A DNA stretch of 64,000 bases from JAIOPA01 sp036522895 (lineage in GTDB: Bacteria > Eisenbacteria > RBG-16-71-46), in assembly GCA_036522895.1 (NCBI GenBank), contig DATDEX010000286.1:5287-69286 (forward strand), read 5' to 3'. Position numbers and translations under genes: made by a program. Positions 44,948-53,178 of the stretch are shown piece by piece (the first letter of the stretch is position 1; the number at the start of each line of letters is the position of its first letter). Under the pieces are notes generated by a model. That model did not search any database and had not been told where the DNA came from. It was given only the letters and a program-made list of their open reading frames with translations.

Positions 44948-45369
44948 GCCGAAGCGTACTCGCCAGTTGCATCGCGGTCTTCGCACTAAGTGGCGCCTGC
45001 GATTCTTCGAAGCCCACCGCACCGCCCCAGAATCGAGACCCGGTCATCAACGGGGCCAGCGTCGCTCCATCGGTCGTGCCCGTTGGCGATTCGGCGCTGA
45101 TGATATGTAATGCGAGCGACCCCGACGGCGATGCGATCGTTTTCGATTGGTACGCTGATGGGCGCTTTCTTCTGAAGGATGCCCCCGACGGCGTTACCAG
45201 ATACAGCAGCCCCAGCGATTCGCAAGTCGTGTATTACGTTCGTGCGGTAGCGCGATTGGATACCGCACGCATATTTTGCTACGCAAGAGATCGGCGTGGC
45301 GGCGAGGCCGGCGTCCTGATTGAATTCCTCTTGAGGGACACGACAACCGTAATCTTCCCCGTCAAGTAG
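44941..45369 (+). CDS. Lipoprotein with PKD/Ig-like domain
   Basis: A 142-residue protein with a classical lipoprotein signal: 'SCIAVFALSGAC' with the lipid-bearing Cys at about residue 20, followed by a proline-rich linker. The mature part reads as one PKD/Ig-like domain ('RDPVINGASVAPSVVPVGDS', 'CNASDPDGDAIVFDWYADG', 'VYYVRAVARLDTARIFCYARD'). Two cysteines (in 'MICNAS' and 'IFCYA') could bridge its two sheets. GC content is lower than in the surrounding genes. It would sit on the periplasmic side of a membrane; partner unknown. It converges with the second POT transporter gene. Confidence 0.7.
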   Translation: MLSRSVLASCIAVFALSGACDSSKPTAPPQNRDPVINGASVAPSVVPVGDSALMICNASDPDGDAIVFDWYADGRFLLKDAPDGVTRYSSPSDSQVVYYVRAVARLDTARIFCYARDRRGGEAGVLIEFLLRDTTTVIFPVK

Positions 45370-45440
45370 AAGGCTCGAGGCTGGATTCCCGGGATGGTTC
45401 GGTGCTCGGGAGGAACGTCCGCGGCGCAGCCCGACGTCCG

Positions 45441-46790
45441 TCAGGCCGCCTTCGCCTGCCGCGCATCGATCGAGCGCGTGACCCTCACGAACACGGCCAT
45501 CGCAAGCAGGGACAGCGCGCCCACGCCCGCGAACGCGTACCACAGGTAGTGCGCGTGGGCGTAGACCCCGGGCATCGGCGCCTGGCCGGCGAGCCAGGCC
45601 GCATGCTGAGCCTGGAGGGCGGGCGAGAGCCGGGAGGGATCGGGGCAGAACGCCTTGAGCAGGTAGCCGGCGAACACGAAGCCGAACAGCCAGGCGAAGA
45701 ACGTGTTCATGTGGGCGTAGCCCAGGTACAGACCCTCGCGTCCCGCCGGGGCCTGCCGGGAGGCGAACTCGAGGTACTTGGGGCTCAGGAAGCACTCCGC
45801 GAACCCCTGGATCGCGATGCCGATCACCATCATGAGGGTGATCGGGTGGATCGCGGCGCCGAGCACGTGCACCGGTCCCCTGAACAGGTGTGAGGTCGCC
45901 ATGGCGAGCGAGGAGAGCGGGATCAGGATCATCGCCACCATGATCGATGCGGCCGGAGCCCAGGTGCGGACCAGCTGGGTCACGCCCACCACGCACAGCA
46001 CCACCACCAGGGGATTCACGTTCGCGTACCACTCGGGCTTGTAGGTCTCCCCGGCCATGCGGATCACGTAGTCGGGCATCGACGCGTAGAGCTGTCCCTG
46101 AATGGCCCAGAACCCCGCGGTGATGAGGATGAGCGCAGTGAAGCGCAGGTTTCCCATGGCCGTCGCCATGCCGCGCAGTGTCTCCGCGATGCTCCGGGGC
46201 CGTTCGCCGCTGGCCTCGCCCGGGAAATACGTGAGGGCCACGATCGCGAGCCCCACCAGCGCGGCCACTGCCGAAAAGTACGGCACATTGCCGACGCCCA
46301 TCTGGATGCGGATCGGTGCCACGATGGTCTTACCCGTGAACGAGCCGACATTGACCATCATGTAGAAGATGCTGAACGCACGCGCTCGACTGGCTTCGTT
46401 CGAGGACCGCGAGGCCGTGGCGGTGATGACCGGCTTGACGAACGAGCCGCCGATCACAATGAGGAGCAGGGCCCCCATCACCGGCCAGAACGCGTGAAAC
46501 CGTCCCAGCGAGCCGTAACCGAGTGCGAGCAGCGCGAAGGCGAGCATGAGAGAGCCCCGGAACCCCAGCCGATCGGCCAGCGCGCCGCTGAAGAACGGGA
46601 ACAGATAGATGAGGGCCCCGAACAAGCCGGCGACGAAGCCCGCCTGCACGTCGTCGAGCCCCACCACGCGCAGCAGGTAGGTGCGGAGCGCGATGAACGT
46701 GCCGTAGTACGCCGCGCGTTCGCACAGTTCGGAGGCGTTCGCGAACCAGAATGCCCGGGGGAAGTTCCAGGAGACTTTCTCGGCGGCCAT
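45441..46790 (-). CDS. POT/PTR-family peptide transporter (MFS)
   Basis: About 449 residues from ATG 46790, which has GGAG upstream; in-frame upstream ATGs exist up to 46970 but lack a ribosome site and add a non-membrane tail. The start has the POT signature 'ELCERAAYYGTF', the MFS loop 'LADRLGFRG', and the PTR2 motif 'FYMMVNVGSFTGK' near residue 135. About 12 membrane helices are visible. The lysine after GSFTG is in the position where POT transporters keep a residue important for proton coupling. The family imports small peptides with protons. The protein is clearly different from the transporter at 13491. No peptidase or regulator adjoins it. Confidence 0.86.
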   Translation of the reverse strand: MAAEKVSWNFPRAFWFANASELCERAAYYGTFIALRTYLLRVVGLDDVQAGFVAGLFGALIYLFPFFSGALADRLGFRGSLMLAFALLALGYGSLGRFHAFWPVMGALLLIVIGGSFVKPVITATASRSSNEASRARAFSIFYMMVNVGSFTGKTIVAPIRIQMGVGNVPYFSAVAALVGLAIVALTYFPGEASGERPRSIAETLRGMATAMGNLRFTALILITAGFWAIQGQLYASMPDYVIRMAGETYKPEWYANVNPLVVVLCVVGVTQLVRTWAPAASIMVAMILIPLSSLAMATSHLFRGPVHVLGAAIHPITLMMVIGIAIQGFAECFLSPKYLEFASRQAPAGREGLYLGYAHMNTFFAWLFGFVFAGYLLKAFCPDPSRLSPALQAQHAAWLAGQAPMPGVYAHAHYLWYAFAGVGALSLLAMAVFVRVTRSIDARQAKAA

Positions 46791-46966
46791 CGCGACTCCG
46801 TGGTTGTACGGTCGCGCCGGCACGTCCGGACGGTCGAACCGGGCGGCAACGGCAGGCAGGGAGCACAGCGTCGACGCCAGCATCATAAGGCCTGACCTGC
46901 TCCACGACTCGGATTTAATCGCAGTCAGGATCCAGCCAACTCGGGGCGTCCGAGGAGCATCGCTCA

Positions 46967-47377
46967 TCATCCGCGGGGTATGCGCCGTGGACCGCTGGCC
47001 GGTCTTTTCGGTGCCCTCGTGCCGGAAAGCTTCCCGATGTCCTCAACGAGAGCTTCCAGCATTGGCTGGTCGATCTCATCGAGGTGCCGGAAGCGGAAGC
47101 AATACACTCCCACGCGTCGCTTTCCGAACTTCGGTCCATGCTTCTCGAGCACAGGGCGAATCAGGGGGAGTCCCAGGGCGTACAAACATACGCCGTCTTT
47201 CCGGTCGACCAACCCAAACACATACCGCTCTTGATCCTCATACATCACGATGTCGCCACTCGGATTGACCGCCATCACCTCCCGTAGCGTCTTGCGGTGA
47301 CGGAGGATCTTCCGAATGGCCATCGCCATCGCCCGGCGATCGGGTGCGAGCCTGGCGAAGTACTGTGCAACGCTCAT
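46967..47377 (-). CDS. DUF1801 family protein
   Basis: A 136-residue cytoplasmic protein with start ATG 47377. It has the DUF1801/YdhG pattern: 'YFARLAPDRRAMAMAIRKIL' at the start, 'PSGDIVMYEDQERYVFGLVDRKDGVCLYALG' in the middle (given here as two strands around residue 50-80), and 'RVGVYCFRFRHLDEID' before the last helix. The biochemical role of the family is unknown; the fold is iron-chaperone-like in some members. The gene lies next to a tRNA-Glu-like scar and a fragment of a DUF4440 gene, so this neighbourhood was probably assembled by several insertions. Confidence 0.7.
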   Translation of the reverse strand: MSVAQYFARLAPDRRAMAMAIRKILRHRKTLREVMAVNPSGDIVMYEDQERYVFGLVDRKDGVCLYALGLPLIRPVLEKHGPKFGKRRVGVYCFRFRHLDEIDQPMLEALVEDIGKLSGTRAPKRPASGPRRIPRG

Positions 47378-47432
47378 GGTTGGTCGCTTGATCATTTCTC
47401 TAGCGGGCCTCCGTGTGTTCCGCGCGGACATG

Positions 47433-47448
47433 TGGCGTCCCCAACGGG
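47433..47448 (-). other. 16-bp copy of the tRNA-Glu 3' end
   Basis: The stretch TGGCGTCCCCAACGGG is identical to 62753-62768, the end of the intact tRNA-Glu (acceptor strand with encoded CCA and part of the T-stem), in the same orientation. No tRNA structure precedes it. Confidence 0.45.
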
Positions 47449-47640
47449 CGCCGTTACAAACCGGCTTGGCGCCTGGCTGCGGTCCATGGACGCGCTACGC
47501 CGGGTGGTCGGAACCGCGGCATGAGCTTGAGCCGCTGCGCCCAAGGGATGCGCCATCCGGCGACTTCGGGCAAGGTGTGCCAGGTCTGACCGAGCGGTGG
47601 TGAGGTTGGCTCGGCGTTCTCCCCTCGATAGGAGCAAGGA

Positions 47641-47733
47641 TGATGAAGCGGTCGTGGTCGACCGTGTGGGCCAAGCAGTCGGACGGAACGTGGAAGGCTA
47701 TCCACGACAACTGGAACTACGATTCGAAGTAGC
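47641..47733 (+). pseudogene. C-terminal remnant of a DUF4440/SnoaL-like gene
   Basis: A 30-residue frame reading 'TVWAKQSDGTWKAIHDNWN' near its start, which is the characteristic last strand of DUF4440/SnoaL-like (NTF2-fold) proteins, normally about 130-150 residues. The preceding 260 bp do not continue the fold in any frame. So the 5' part has been lost, probably at the tRNA-like junction 190 bp upstream. Confidence 0.5.
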
Positions 47734-47753
47734 GAGTCAAGGTAGCGGGCAAG

Positions 47754-48089
47754 CTATGCGGTAAGGGAGTAGGCCCGCTTGATCCAGGCCACGAGCTGCG
47801 AGTCGACATCCGCGGGGCCTTCCAGCTTGAACTCGACGTGATGGCGGTTCGCGGACACCTGCTCGCTCCTGTGGACACGGGGATTCTCGAGTGGCGCATC
47901 GAACACCAGGTTCAAGACGATTCCATTGGCGCGCGGATGAACACCAGCGAATGCGCGGCCATGCGTCAGGTGCAAGGAGGTCTTCTTGTCCTCAACCTCG
48001 AACGCGCCAAGCTTACTGACCGCCGAGATGACCTTTGCGTACGTCGCCTGGCTCGCGGGCGACTTAAGAATAGATGGGAATGTGAGCAT
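47754..48089 (-). CDS. DUF5655 domain protein
   Basis: A 111-residue protein matching the DUF5655 pattern: 'KTSLHLTHGRAFAGVHPRANGIVLNLVFD' (two adjacent strands near residues 36-64), 'NRHHVEFKLEGPADVDSQLVAWIKRAY' (strand and final helix). Such domains occur alone or at the ends of restriction- or helicase-like proteins; the function is unknown and nucleic-acid binding has been suggested only by fold. No signal peptide is present, so it is cytoplasmic. The gene stands alone between the DUF4440 remnant and the two-component genes. Confidence 0.65.
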   Translation of the reverse strand: MLTFPSILKSPASQATYAKVISAVSKLGAFEVEDKKTSLHLTHGRAFAGVHPRANGIVLNLVFDAPLENPRVHRSEQVSANRHHVEFKLEGPADVDSQLVAWIKRAYSLTA

Positions 48090-48179
48090 TGGGTCAGAGT
48101 AGCATCAGAATCAGCCGCTGCCGTGAACTAGTCCAGGCCACTGGATGATCGCAGCTCCCAGCGCGCTCCGCCGAGCACG

Positions 48180-48833
48180 CTACGCTTGAACGATCTTGTT
48201 GCGGATGGCGTATCGGACGAGCTCGCTGATCGAGCGGAAGCGCAGCTTGCGCATCAGATTCGCGCGATGAGCCTCGACCGTCTTGACACTGATTCCGAGT
48301 GCCGAGGCGGCCTCCTTGTTGCTGCTTCCTTCCGCGAGCAACTGAATCAGTTCTCGCTCTCGCGTGGTCACGGCGGTGTGAGGCGAGGCCTTGTCTTGTT
48401 CCTCCGTCCGGCTGAGGTAGTCATCCAGGACGAATTCCGTGACCTTCGACGATAGGAATGGCTCGTGGCGGCGCAAGCTTTCGACGGCGGCGATCAAGCT
48501 CTCGTCCGCGTCGGACTTGAGGACGAACCCGCGCGCGCCGGCTTGTAGAACGGTGCGCGCGAGCTCCTCGGAGTGGTGCATCGTCAGCACGAGCACCTCG
48601 GTGCGTGGCGACACCTTCAAGATCTGGCGCGTCGCGTCGAGGCCATTCAACTCAGGCAGGCTCAGATCCATCACGACGATGTCGGGCTGCAGCTGCCTGG
48701 CGGCTTCCACCGCCGCGCGACCCGTCGTGGCTTCCGCGGAGACCTCCCAGCCTTGCTGCGACTCGAGAAGGGCACGCACGCCCCTGCGGACGACGGCATG
48801 ATCGTCGACGACGACGATGCGCAGCGTCGTCAT
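48180..48833 (-). CDS. NarL/FixJ-type response regulator (receiver + LuxR HTH)
   Basis: A 217-residue protein. The receiver has the acidic pair D10-D11, the phosphorylation site Asp56 in 'VVMDLSLPELNG', and Lys near 105 in 'FVLKSDADES'. The LuxR-type helix-turn-helix lies at about 150-210: 'TTRERELIQLLAEGSSNKEAA', with the recognition part 'LGISVKTVEAHRANLMRK'. Its ATG overlaps the stop of the histidine kinase as ATGA, so the two are translated together and form a cognate pair. It would bind DNA as a dimer when phosphorylated; target genes are not evident. Confidence 0.93.
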   Translation of the reverse strand: MTTLRIVVVDDHAVVRRGVRALLESQQGWEVSAEATTGRAAVEAARQLQPDIVVMDLSLPELNGLDATRQILKVSPRTEVLVLTMHHSEELARTVLQAGARGFVLKSDADESLIAAVESLRRHEPFLSSKVTEFVLDDYLSRTEEQDKASPHTAVTTRERELIQLLAEGSSNKEAASALGISVKTVEAHRANLMRKLRFRSISELVRYAIRNKIVQA

Positions 48834-50416
48834 GACGCAGTCCGCGGGACCAGGACACTCGCTCGCACGATCGTCCGATGGCGGCTCGATTCGACCTCGA
48901 GCGTGCCGCGAATCTGCTTGAGCCGTTCGCGCACACCCCCGAGCCCGACGCCGAGAGCACCAACGCCCCCCATCAGCTGAGCGACGAGATCCGGCGCCAT
49001 GCCTCGCCCGCAGTCCTCGATCTCGAGCGCCAGCCGGTCACCCGAGACCCGAAGGCGAATGCACGCGGTCGGACTGTCGGCATGACGATGAACGTTGATC
49101 AAGGCCTCCTGAACCACGCGGAAGAGCGTCGTCTCGACGTCCTGCGGCAGGCGTTCCAAGAACTCGGGCAAGTCGAGGTCGACCCGGATGCCGCTTCGAT
49201 CAGCGAACCCCTTCGCGTACCAACGCAGCGCCGACAACAAGCCGGTCTCGTCAAGGAATGGGGGATGGAGCAGATAGGCCAACGTGCGGATCTCGGTCAT
49301 CGAGCGATCGGCGAGCTGGATGCTTTCGGCGAGGAGCGCGCGCTCGGAGTCGGAGAGCCGATCAGACGTTCGGATCAGACGCGCCAGCAGCATCTTCAGC
49401 CCGGCGAGGTCCTGGGCGGTGGTTTCGTGGAGCATTCGCGCGACGCGTCTCCGTTCGTCGTCCTGTGCGTGCATGAGACGATTTGCCAGGGTCCGCAACG
49501 CCTCCTTGGCCTGCCGCGACTCGGTCACGTCCTGCGTCGTGCCGAAGATGCTGACCGGATCCCCGAGCGGATCGCTCACGAGATATCCACGCGAATGGAG
49601 TATGCGCTCCTCTCCATCGCGACGGCGCATTCGGTAGTAGAAGCTGTAGGGCTCCTTCGTCTCCAAGGTGCGATAGATCCCGGTCCAGATGGTCGCGTGA
49701 TCGTCGGGATGAATGAACTTCATCGAGTCCCTGATTGGATCGATCTCACCCGGCTGCACGCCAAAGATCCGATAGAGCTCGTCGGACCACGTGCACACGT
49801 GGTTCGGCACATCCCAGTTCCAACTGCCGAGATGAGCCACTCGCTGCGCCTCGGACAGGAGACGCTCGCTACTCCTCAACTGCTGGTCCACCTGTTTGTG
49901 CTCTACGGCGATGCTCGCCAGATGCGTGGCGCGGCTGACGAGCTCGAGGTCTTGCGCAGGTGGCGGCCCCGGCACGTCGCTGCACACGGCAAACGTCCCG
50001 AGCGGGAGGGCCTGTGTCGAAAGGAACGGCGTCGACCAGACGGCACGAATGTTCGCTGCGCTTGCTGCATCGTGAAAGTCGGCGTACTGCGGGTCACGCG
50101 CGAGGTCTGGACAGACGATCTGCTCGCGGCATCTCACGGCCGCGCCACACGGGCTGACCGCACTCACCAGGAACGAGGCGACCGTCCGGCGCCAGCCGTC
50201 CGGCAGGTTGGGACCCGAAGTCAAGGTGAGGCGCTCGCTGGTGCCGTCCAGTAAGAAGATCGCCGATCGGTGGCCCGACTGCTCGTCGATCACGCGGCAG
50301 AGCGCGTCGAGGGTCGTCTCGAGCGGCGCGCCGGTCGCGATCAGCTCGAGGACGTTGCGTTCCCCGCAGAGCAAGGTTCCCGCGGGCGATGGCTCGTGAG
50401 CAGGTACCGTTGTCAT
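48830..50416 (-). CDS. GAF-PAS sensor histidine kinase (HisKA_3 type)
   Basis: A 528-residue protein with no membrane segment, so it senses a cytoplasmic signal. A GAF domain covers about 20-170 and contains several cysteines (for example 'SPCGAAVRCREQIVCPD'), a PAS_3 domain about 190-300 ('WDVPNHVCTWSDELYRIFG'), then the HisKA_3 dimerisation helix with His330 in 'ARMLHETTAQDLAGL' and a HATPase domain ('VVQEALINVHRHA', 'DCGRGM', 'GVGLGGVRERL'). The kinase phosphorylates itself and then the LuxR-type regulator that follows with a 4-bp overlap. The GAF cysteine cluster resembles those that hold haem, bilin or an iron-sulfur centre, but I cannot tell which. It diverges from an NtrC-type regulator. 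Confidence 0.92.
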   Translation of the reverse strand: MTTVPAHEPSPAGTLLCGERNVLELIATGAPLETTLDALCRVIDEQSGHRSAIFLLDGTSERLTLTSGPNLPDGWRRTVASFLVSAVSPCGAAVRCREQIVCPDLARDPQYADFHDAASAANIRAVWSTPFLSTQALPLGTFAVCSDVPGPPPAQDLELVSRATHLASIAVEHKQVDQQLRSSERLLSEAQRVAHLGSWNWDVPNHVCTWSDELYRIFGVQPGEIDPIRDSMKFIHPDDHATIWTGIYRTLETKEPYSFYYRMRRRDGEERILHSRGYLVSDPLGDPVSIFGTTQDVTESRQAKEALRTLANRLMHAQDDERRRVARMLHETTAQDLAGLKMLLARLIRTSDRLSDSERALLAESIQLADRSMTEIRTLAYLLHPPFLDETGLLSALRWYAKGFADRSGIRVDLDLPEFLERLPQDVETTLFRVVQEALINVHRHADSPTACIRLRVSGDRLALEIEDCGRGMAPDLVAQLMGGVGALGVGLGGVRERLKQIRGTLEVESSRHRTIVRASVLVPRTAS

Positions 50417-50623
50417 GGTGATTGCTCGATCGAAGGACTGACCACCAACTCACCATACACCCCTTGAAAGCGGAAGGACACGTGGGTCCCTCCCTAGTCG
50501 GCCTTAGGTGGTCCCTCATTGCCAATTCCACAGTTCAACGGATGGGCACATCCCCTCCCATCCGCTTCAATCTTCGTCGTGTCCTCACCCAGGATCTACG
50601 CCGTGCCCGCGCGGGCGGATCGC

Positions 50624-51952
50624 TTGACGTCGGCGAGGGCGACCGCCCGGCGCCCGGTCGGGGGCCGGAGTCCTGACATCCCCGGACGCTGCCTGCTGCT
50701 GGTCATGGCGGCCGGCGGCGAGCGCGATCGCGTGTCCTCGGCGCTGGGTGCGCAAGGCTTCGCGGTGATGGTGGCCGCGGACGAGCGAGAGATCGCCGCC
50801 GCGCTCGATGTCGTGTTCCCGGACTTCGCGCTCGCGTTCTGGGACGCGGAATCCTCGTCGGCGATGAACACCCTCCGCCGCGTGGCACCCGCGGTCGCCG
50901 TGCTGGTGCTGCCGAGCGCACACGGCGAAGAGGCCGGTGCCGACGCAGCCGCGTTCCGCGCGAAGCTCGTCGAGGCAGAGCGCGTCCTCGCCACCTCGGC
51001 GACGCCCCGGCCGTCCCGTCGGCTGCCGTTCGACCCATTCGTCGGTCGCAGCAAGGCCATCCGTCGGCTCGCGGAGGAAGCCAGGATCGCGCTCGGCTCC
51101 GAGAGCCCGGTGCTCATCGAGGGCGAGACTGGAAGTGGCAAGGGCGTGCTCGCCGAATGGCTCCACCGCCAGGGCACGCACCGCCAGCAGCCGTTCATCG
51201 ACTTGAACTGCGCCGGATGCTCGCGCGAGCTCCTGGACTCGGAGCTGTTCGGGCACGAGCGGGGCGCGTTCACGGGGGCGGTGTCGTCCAAGCCCGGGCT
51301 GATCGAGGTCGCCGAGGGCGGAACGCTGTTCCTCGACGAGATCGGGGACATGGAGTCACCGATCCAGGCCAAGCTGCTCAAGGTCATCGAGGAGAAACGC
51401 TTCCGCAGGATCGGCGAGAACCGCGAGCGGCATGCGAACGTGCGCATCATCGCCGCGACCCACCGTAACCTGCTCCAACTCGTACGCGACAGCTCGTTCC
51501 GCGAAGACCTCTACTACCGGATCGGCGTGCTCTCGCTGCGCGTTCCGCCCCTTCGCCGCCGGCGGGAGGACTTGGCGCCGCTCGTCGAGTCGCTCCTGCA
51601 CACGCTCGCCCGCGACCTCGGACGGCCCACGCCCGCGATCTCGCGCAACACTTCGCGGATCCTGCTCGACCGCGCCTGGCCGGGGAACTTGCGCGAGCTC
51701 CGAAACACGCTCGAGCGCGCGATCCTCGCCGCGGAGGCGGGGCCGATCGAGCCGCATCACCTGGGACGCGCCGACGCGGCCCCGGTGCGCGCGATTCGGA
51801 ACGGCGACACGCTGCTCGACGTCGAGCGGGCCTACATCGAGCGCGTCCTCGTGGAAGAGCCACACGTCGAGCGCGCGGCCCGCCGACTGGGCATGGCGCG
51901 GAGCACGCTCTACCAGAAGCTCCAGCAACTTGGGATCCGCCGCTCCCGCTGA
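50624..51952 (+). CDS. Sigma54-dependent (NtrC-type) transcriptional activator
   Basis: About 440 residues; the start is uncertain (TTG 50624, GTG 50603 and ATG 50705 are all in frame, and the frame is open from 50519). The N-terminal 110 residues look like a receiver fold that has lost its acidic pocket ('LLLVMAAGGERDRVSSAL', no clear Asp site), so phosphorylation is unlikely. The AAA+ domain is complete: Walker A 'GETGSGKG', the sigma54-contact loop 'GAFTGA', Walker B 'GTLFLDEIGD', and the arginine fingers in 'FREDLYYRIGVL'. A Fis-type helix-turn-helix ends it ('RAARRLGMARSTLYQKL'). It would open sigma54 promoters from upstream sites. Its signal is unknown; it diverges from the histidine kinase gene. 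Confidence 0.9.
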   Translation: MTSARATARRPVGGRSPDIPGRCLLLVMAAGGERDRVSSALGAQGFAVMVAADEREIAAALDVVFPDFALAFWDAESSSAMNTLRRVAPAVAVLVLPSAHGEEAGADAAAFRAKLVEAERVLATSATPRPSRRLPFDPFVGRSKAIRRLAEEARIALGSESPVLIEGETGSGKGVLAEWLHRQGTHRQQPFIDLNCAGCSRELLDSELFGHERGAFTGAVSSKPGLIEVAEGGTLFLDEIGDMESPIQAKLLKVIEEKRFRRIGENRERHANVRIIAATHRNLLQLVRDSSFREDLYYRIGVLSLRVPPLRRRREDLAPLVESLLHTLARDLGRPTPAISRNTSRILLDRAWPGNLRELRNTLERAILAAEAGPIEPHHLGRADAAPVRAIRNGDTLLDVERAYIERVLVEEPHVERAARRLGMARSTLYQKLQQLGIRRSR

Positions 51953-52043
51953 CGGAGAAGCGTGGCGTGCCTCTCTGCAAGGCGTGACCGTCTGGCGCGG
52001 GCGGACCCGAAGGCGCTCGGGCGGCTCGCAGCGGCTCGACCGC

Positions 52044-52424
52044 TCAATCGATGCCGCCGTCCTCCAGCTGTTCCCGCACGGCCGCCACGAGCATCTCCAG
52101 GTCGAGCGGTTTCCAAAAAGTGCGCCGCGCGCCGAACCGACGTGCCAGGTCGAGCAAATCCAGTGGGGAGTTACTACTGCCGCCCGAGATCGCAATTATC
52201 CGCACCGCCGGCGCGAGCTGTCGCAGCTCCCGAATGCACTCGAGCCCCTCTTTCTCGGGCATCAGGATGTCAGTGATCACGAGGTCAGGGTGCAGTGTCT
52301 GGAACACCCGAATCCCCTCTTCGCCATCCCGCGCATCGACGACCTCGTAGCCTGCCGATTCAAGTGCGCGTCGCAGCATGGACCGGATCTGAGCTTCGTC
52401 GTCGATAACGAGGATCCTGCTCAT
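52044..52424 (-). CDS. Single-domain CheY-like response regulator
   Basis: A 126-residue receiver without an output domain, with start ATG 52424 (GAGGAG about 9 bp upstream; a longer frame to 52481 adds an unrelated tail). Conserved positions are visible: D8-D9, the phosphorylation site Asp52 in 'VITDILMPEKEG', Ser in 'IIAISGG', and Lys in 'FWKPLDLEML'. Such proteins relay phosphate or act by binding a partner. The 'SGGSSNSP' loop after the switch serine is common in soil-bacterial single receivers. It converges with the NtrC-type gene with a 91-bp gap and may be a phosphate sink or intermediate for the nearby kinase; that is inference. Confidence 0.9.
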   Translation of the reverse strand: MSRILVIDDEAQIRSMLRRALESAGYEVVDARDGEEGIRVFQTLHPDLVITDILMPEKEGLECIRELRQLAPAVRIIAISGGSSNSPLDLLDLARRFGARRTFWKPLDLEMLVAAVREQLEDGGID

Positions 52425-52566
52425 CGCTGATGGCTCCTCACGCGGCGTCGCATCACAAGTGTAGACGCCTGACGTGAGCATCGGCCCACCCTTCGAGTTG
52501 CGCCATGGGGTGAAGTGCCGAGTTCCGCGCAGCGGTTCGACTAAGGCTCCCTAGGCTCTTGTCCGG

Positions 52567-52866
52567 ATGGCCCTCCGCACTGCGGGACCGGCCGGGGAAC
52601 CCGGTCTGCTGTGGTTCGGCTGGTACGGCCTCAACGCCGGGAGCGAATTCCGCGTCGACGCAACCACGACGGCGGCATTCATCAACACTGACCTCGCGGC
52701 CTCGGTTGCGGGCGTGGCGTGGATGCTGGTCGAGTGGATGACAGCGCGAAAGCCCAAGTTCCTGGGCCGCCTGACCGACTCGGTGGCGGGCCCGGCCACG
52801 ATCACACCGGCCGCCGGCTACGCTTCACCACAGAGTGCCGTGCTGATCGGCATCGTCGCGGGCGGG
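52567..52866 (+). pseudogene. Central fragment of an ammonium transporter (Amt) gene
   Basis: The translated segment 'LLWFGWYGLNAGSEFRVD' then 'AAFINTDLAASVAGVAWMLVEW', 'RKPKFLGRLTDSVAG', 'ATITPAAGYASPQSAVLIGIVAG' is the middle of the Amt/MEP family (helices around the family motif ITPAAG), where a whole protein has about 400-450 residues. Both the first half and the last third are missing. The frame ends just before a tRNA-Glu 3' fragment at 52932. One or two substitutions at otherwise conserved sites (for example 'DSVAGPAT') are consistent with decay. It cannot make a working channel. Confidence 0.72.
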
Positions 52867-52931
52867 GCACAATCGGGGCGCGCGCGGGCATCTTCATGCG
52901 TGCAGCTCACTTCGGCACTTGGGAGGGAAGC

Positions 52932-52954
52932 GGCGTCCCCAACGGGATTCGAAC
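52932..52954 (-). other. 23-bp copy of the tRNA-Glu 3' end (T-loop to acceptor)
   Basis: GGCGTCCCCAACGGGATTCG and the following AAC are identical to 62754-62776 in the intact tRNA-Glu and lie in the same orientation. Identity stops exactly at the T-loop; no tRNA body follows. It sits 66 bp after the Amt gene fragment. This is the form of an attachment-site remnant (attL/attR) of an element that integrates into tRNA-Glu. Confidence 0.55.
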
Positions 52955-53178
52955 GCGACCGACCAGGTCAAACCATCGTCGCGACCTGTCGACCAAGAGC
53001 GCAAAGATAACGACTTGCGCGAGGGGTCAGACGACGGGAAGCGACGGGAGTAGACGTTCGACGCGGACAGTTCGGGGACACTTGAGGGACAGCGGATTCA
53101 ACTTTCAGTGGAGCTGGTCGAGCGAGACTGTTGCGGGGCAGGTGACGATGTATTGAGTTCGGCGGGCTTCGTCCGCGC

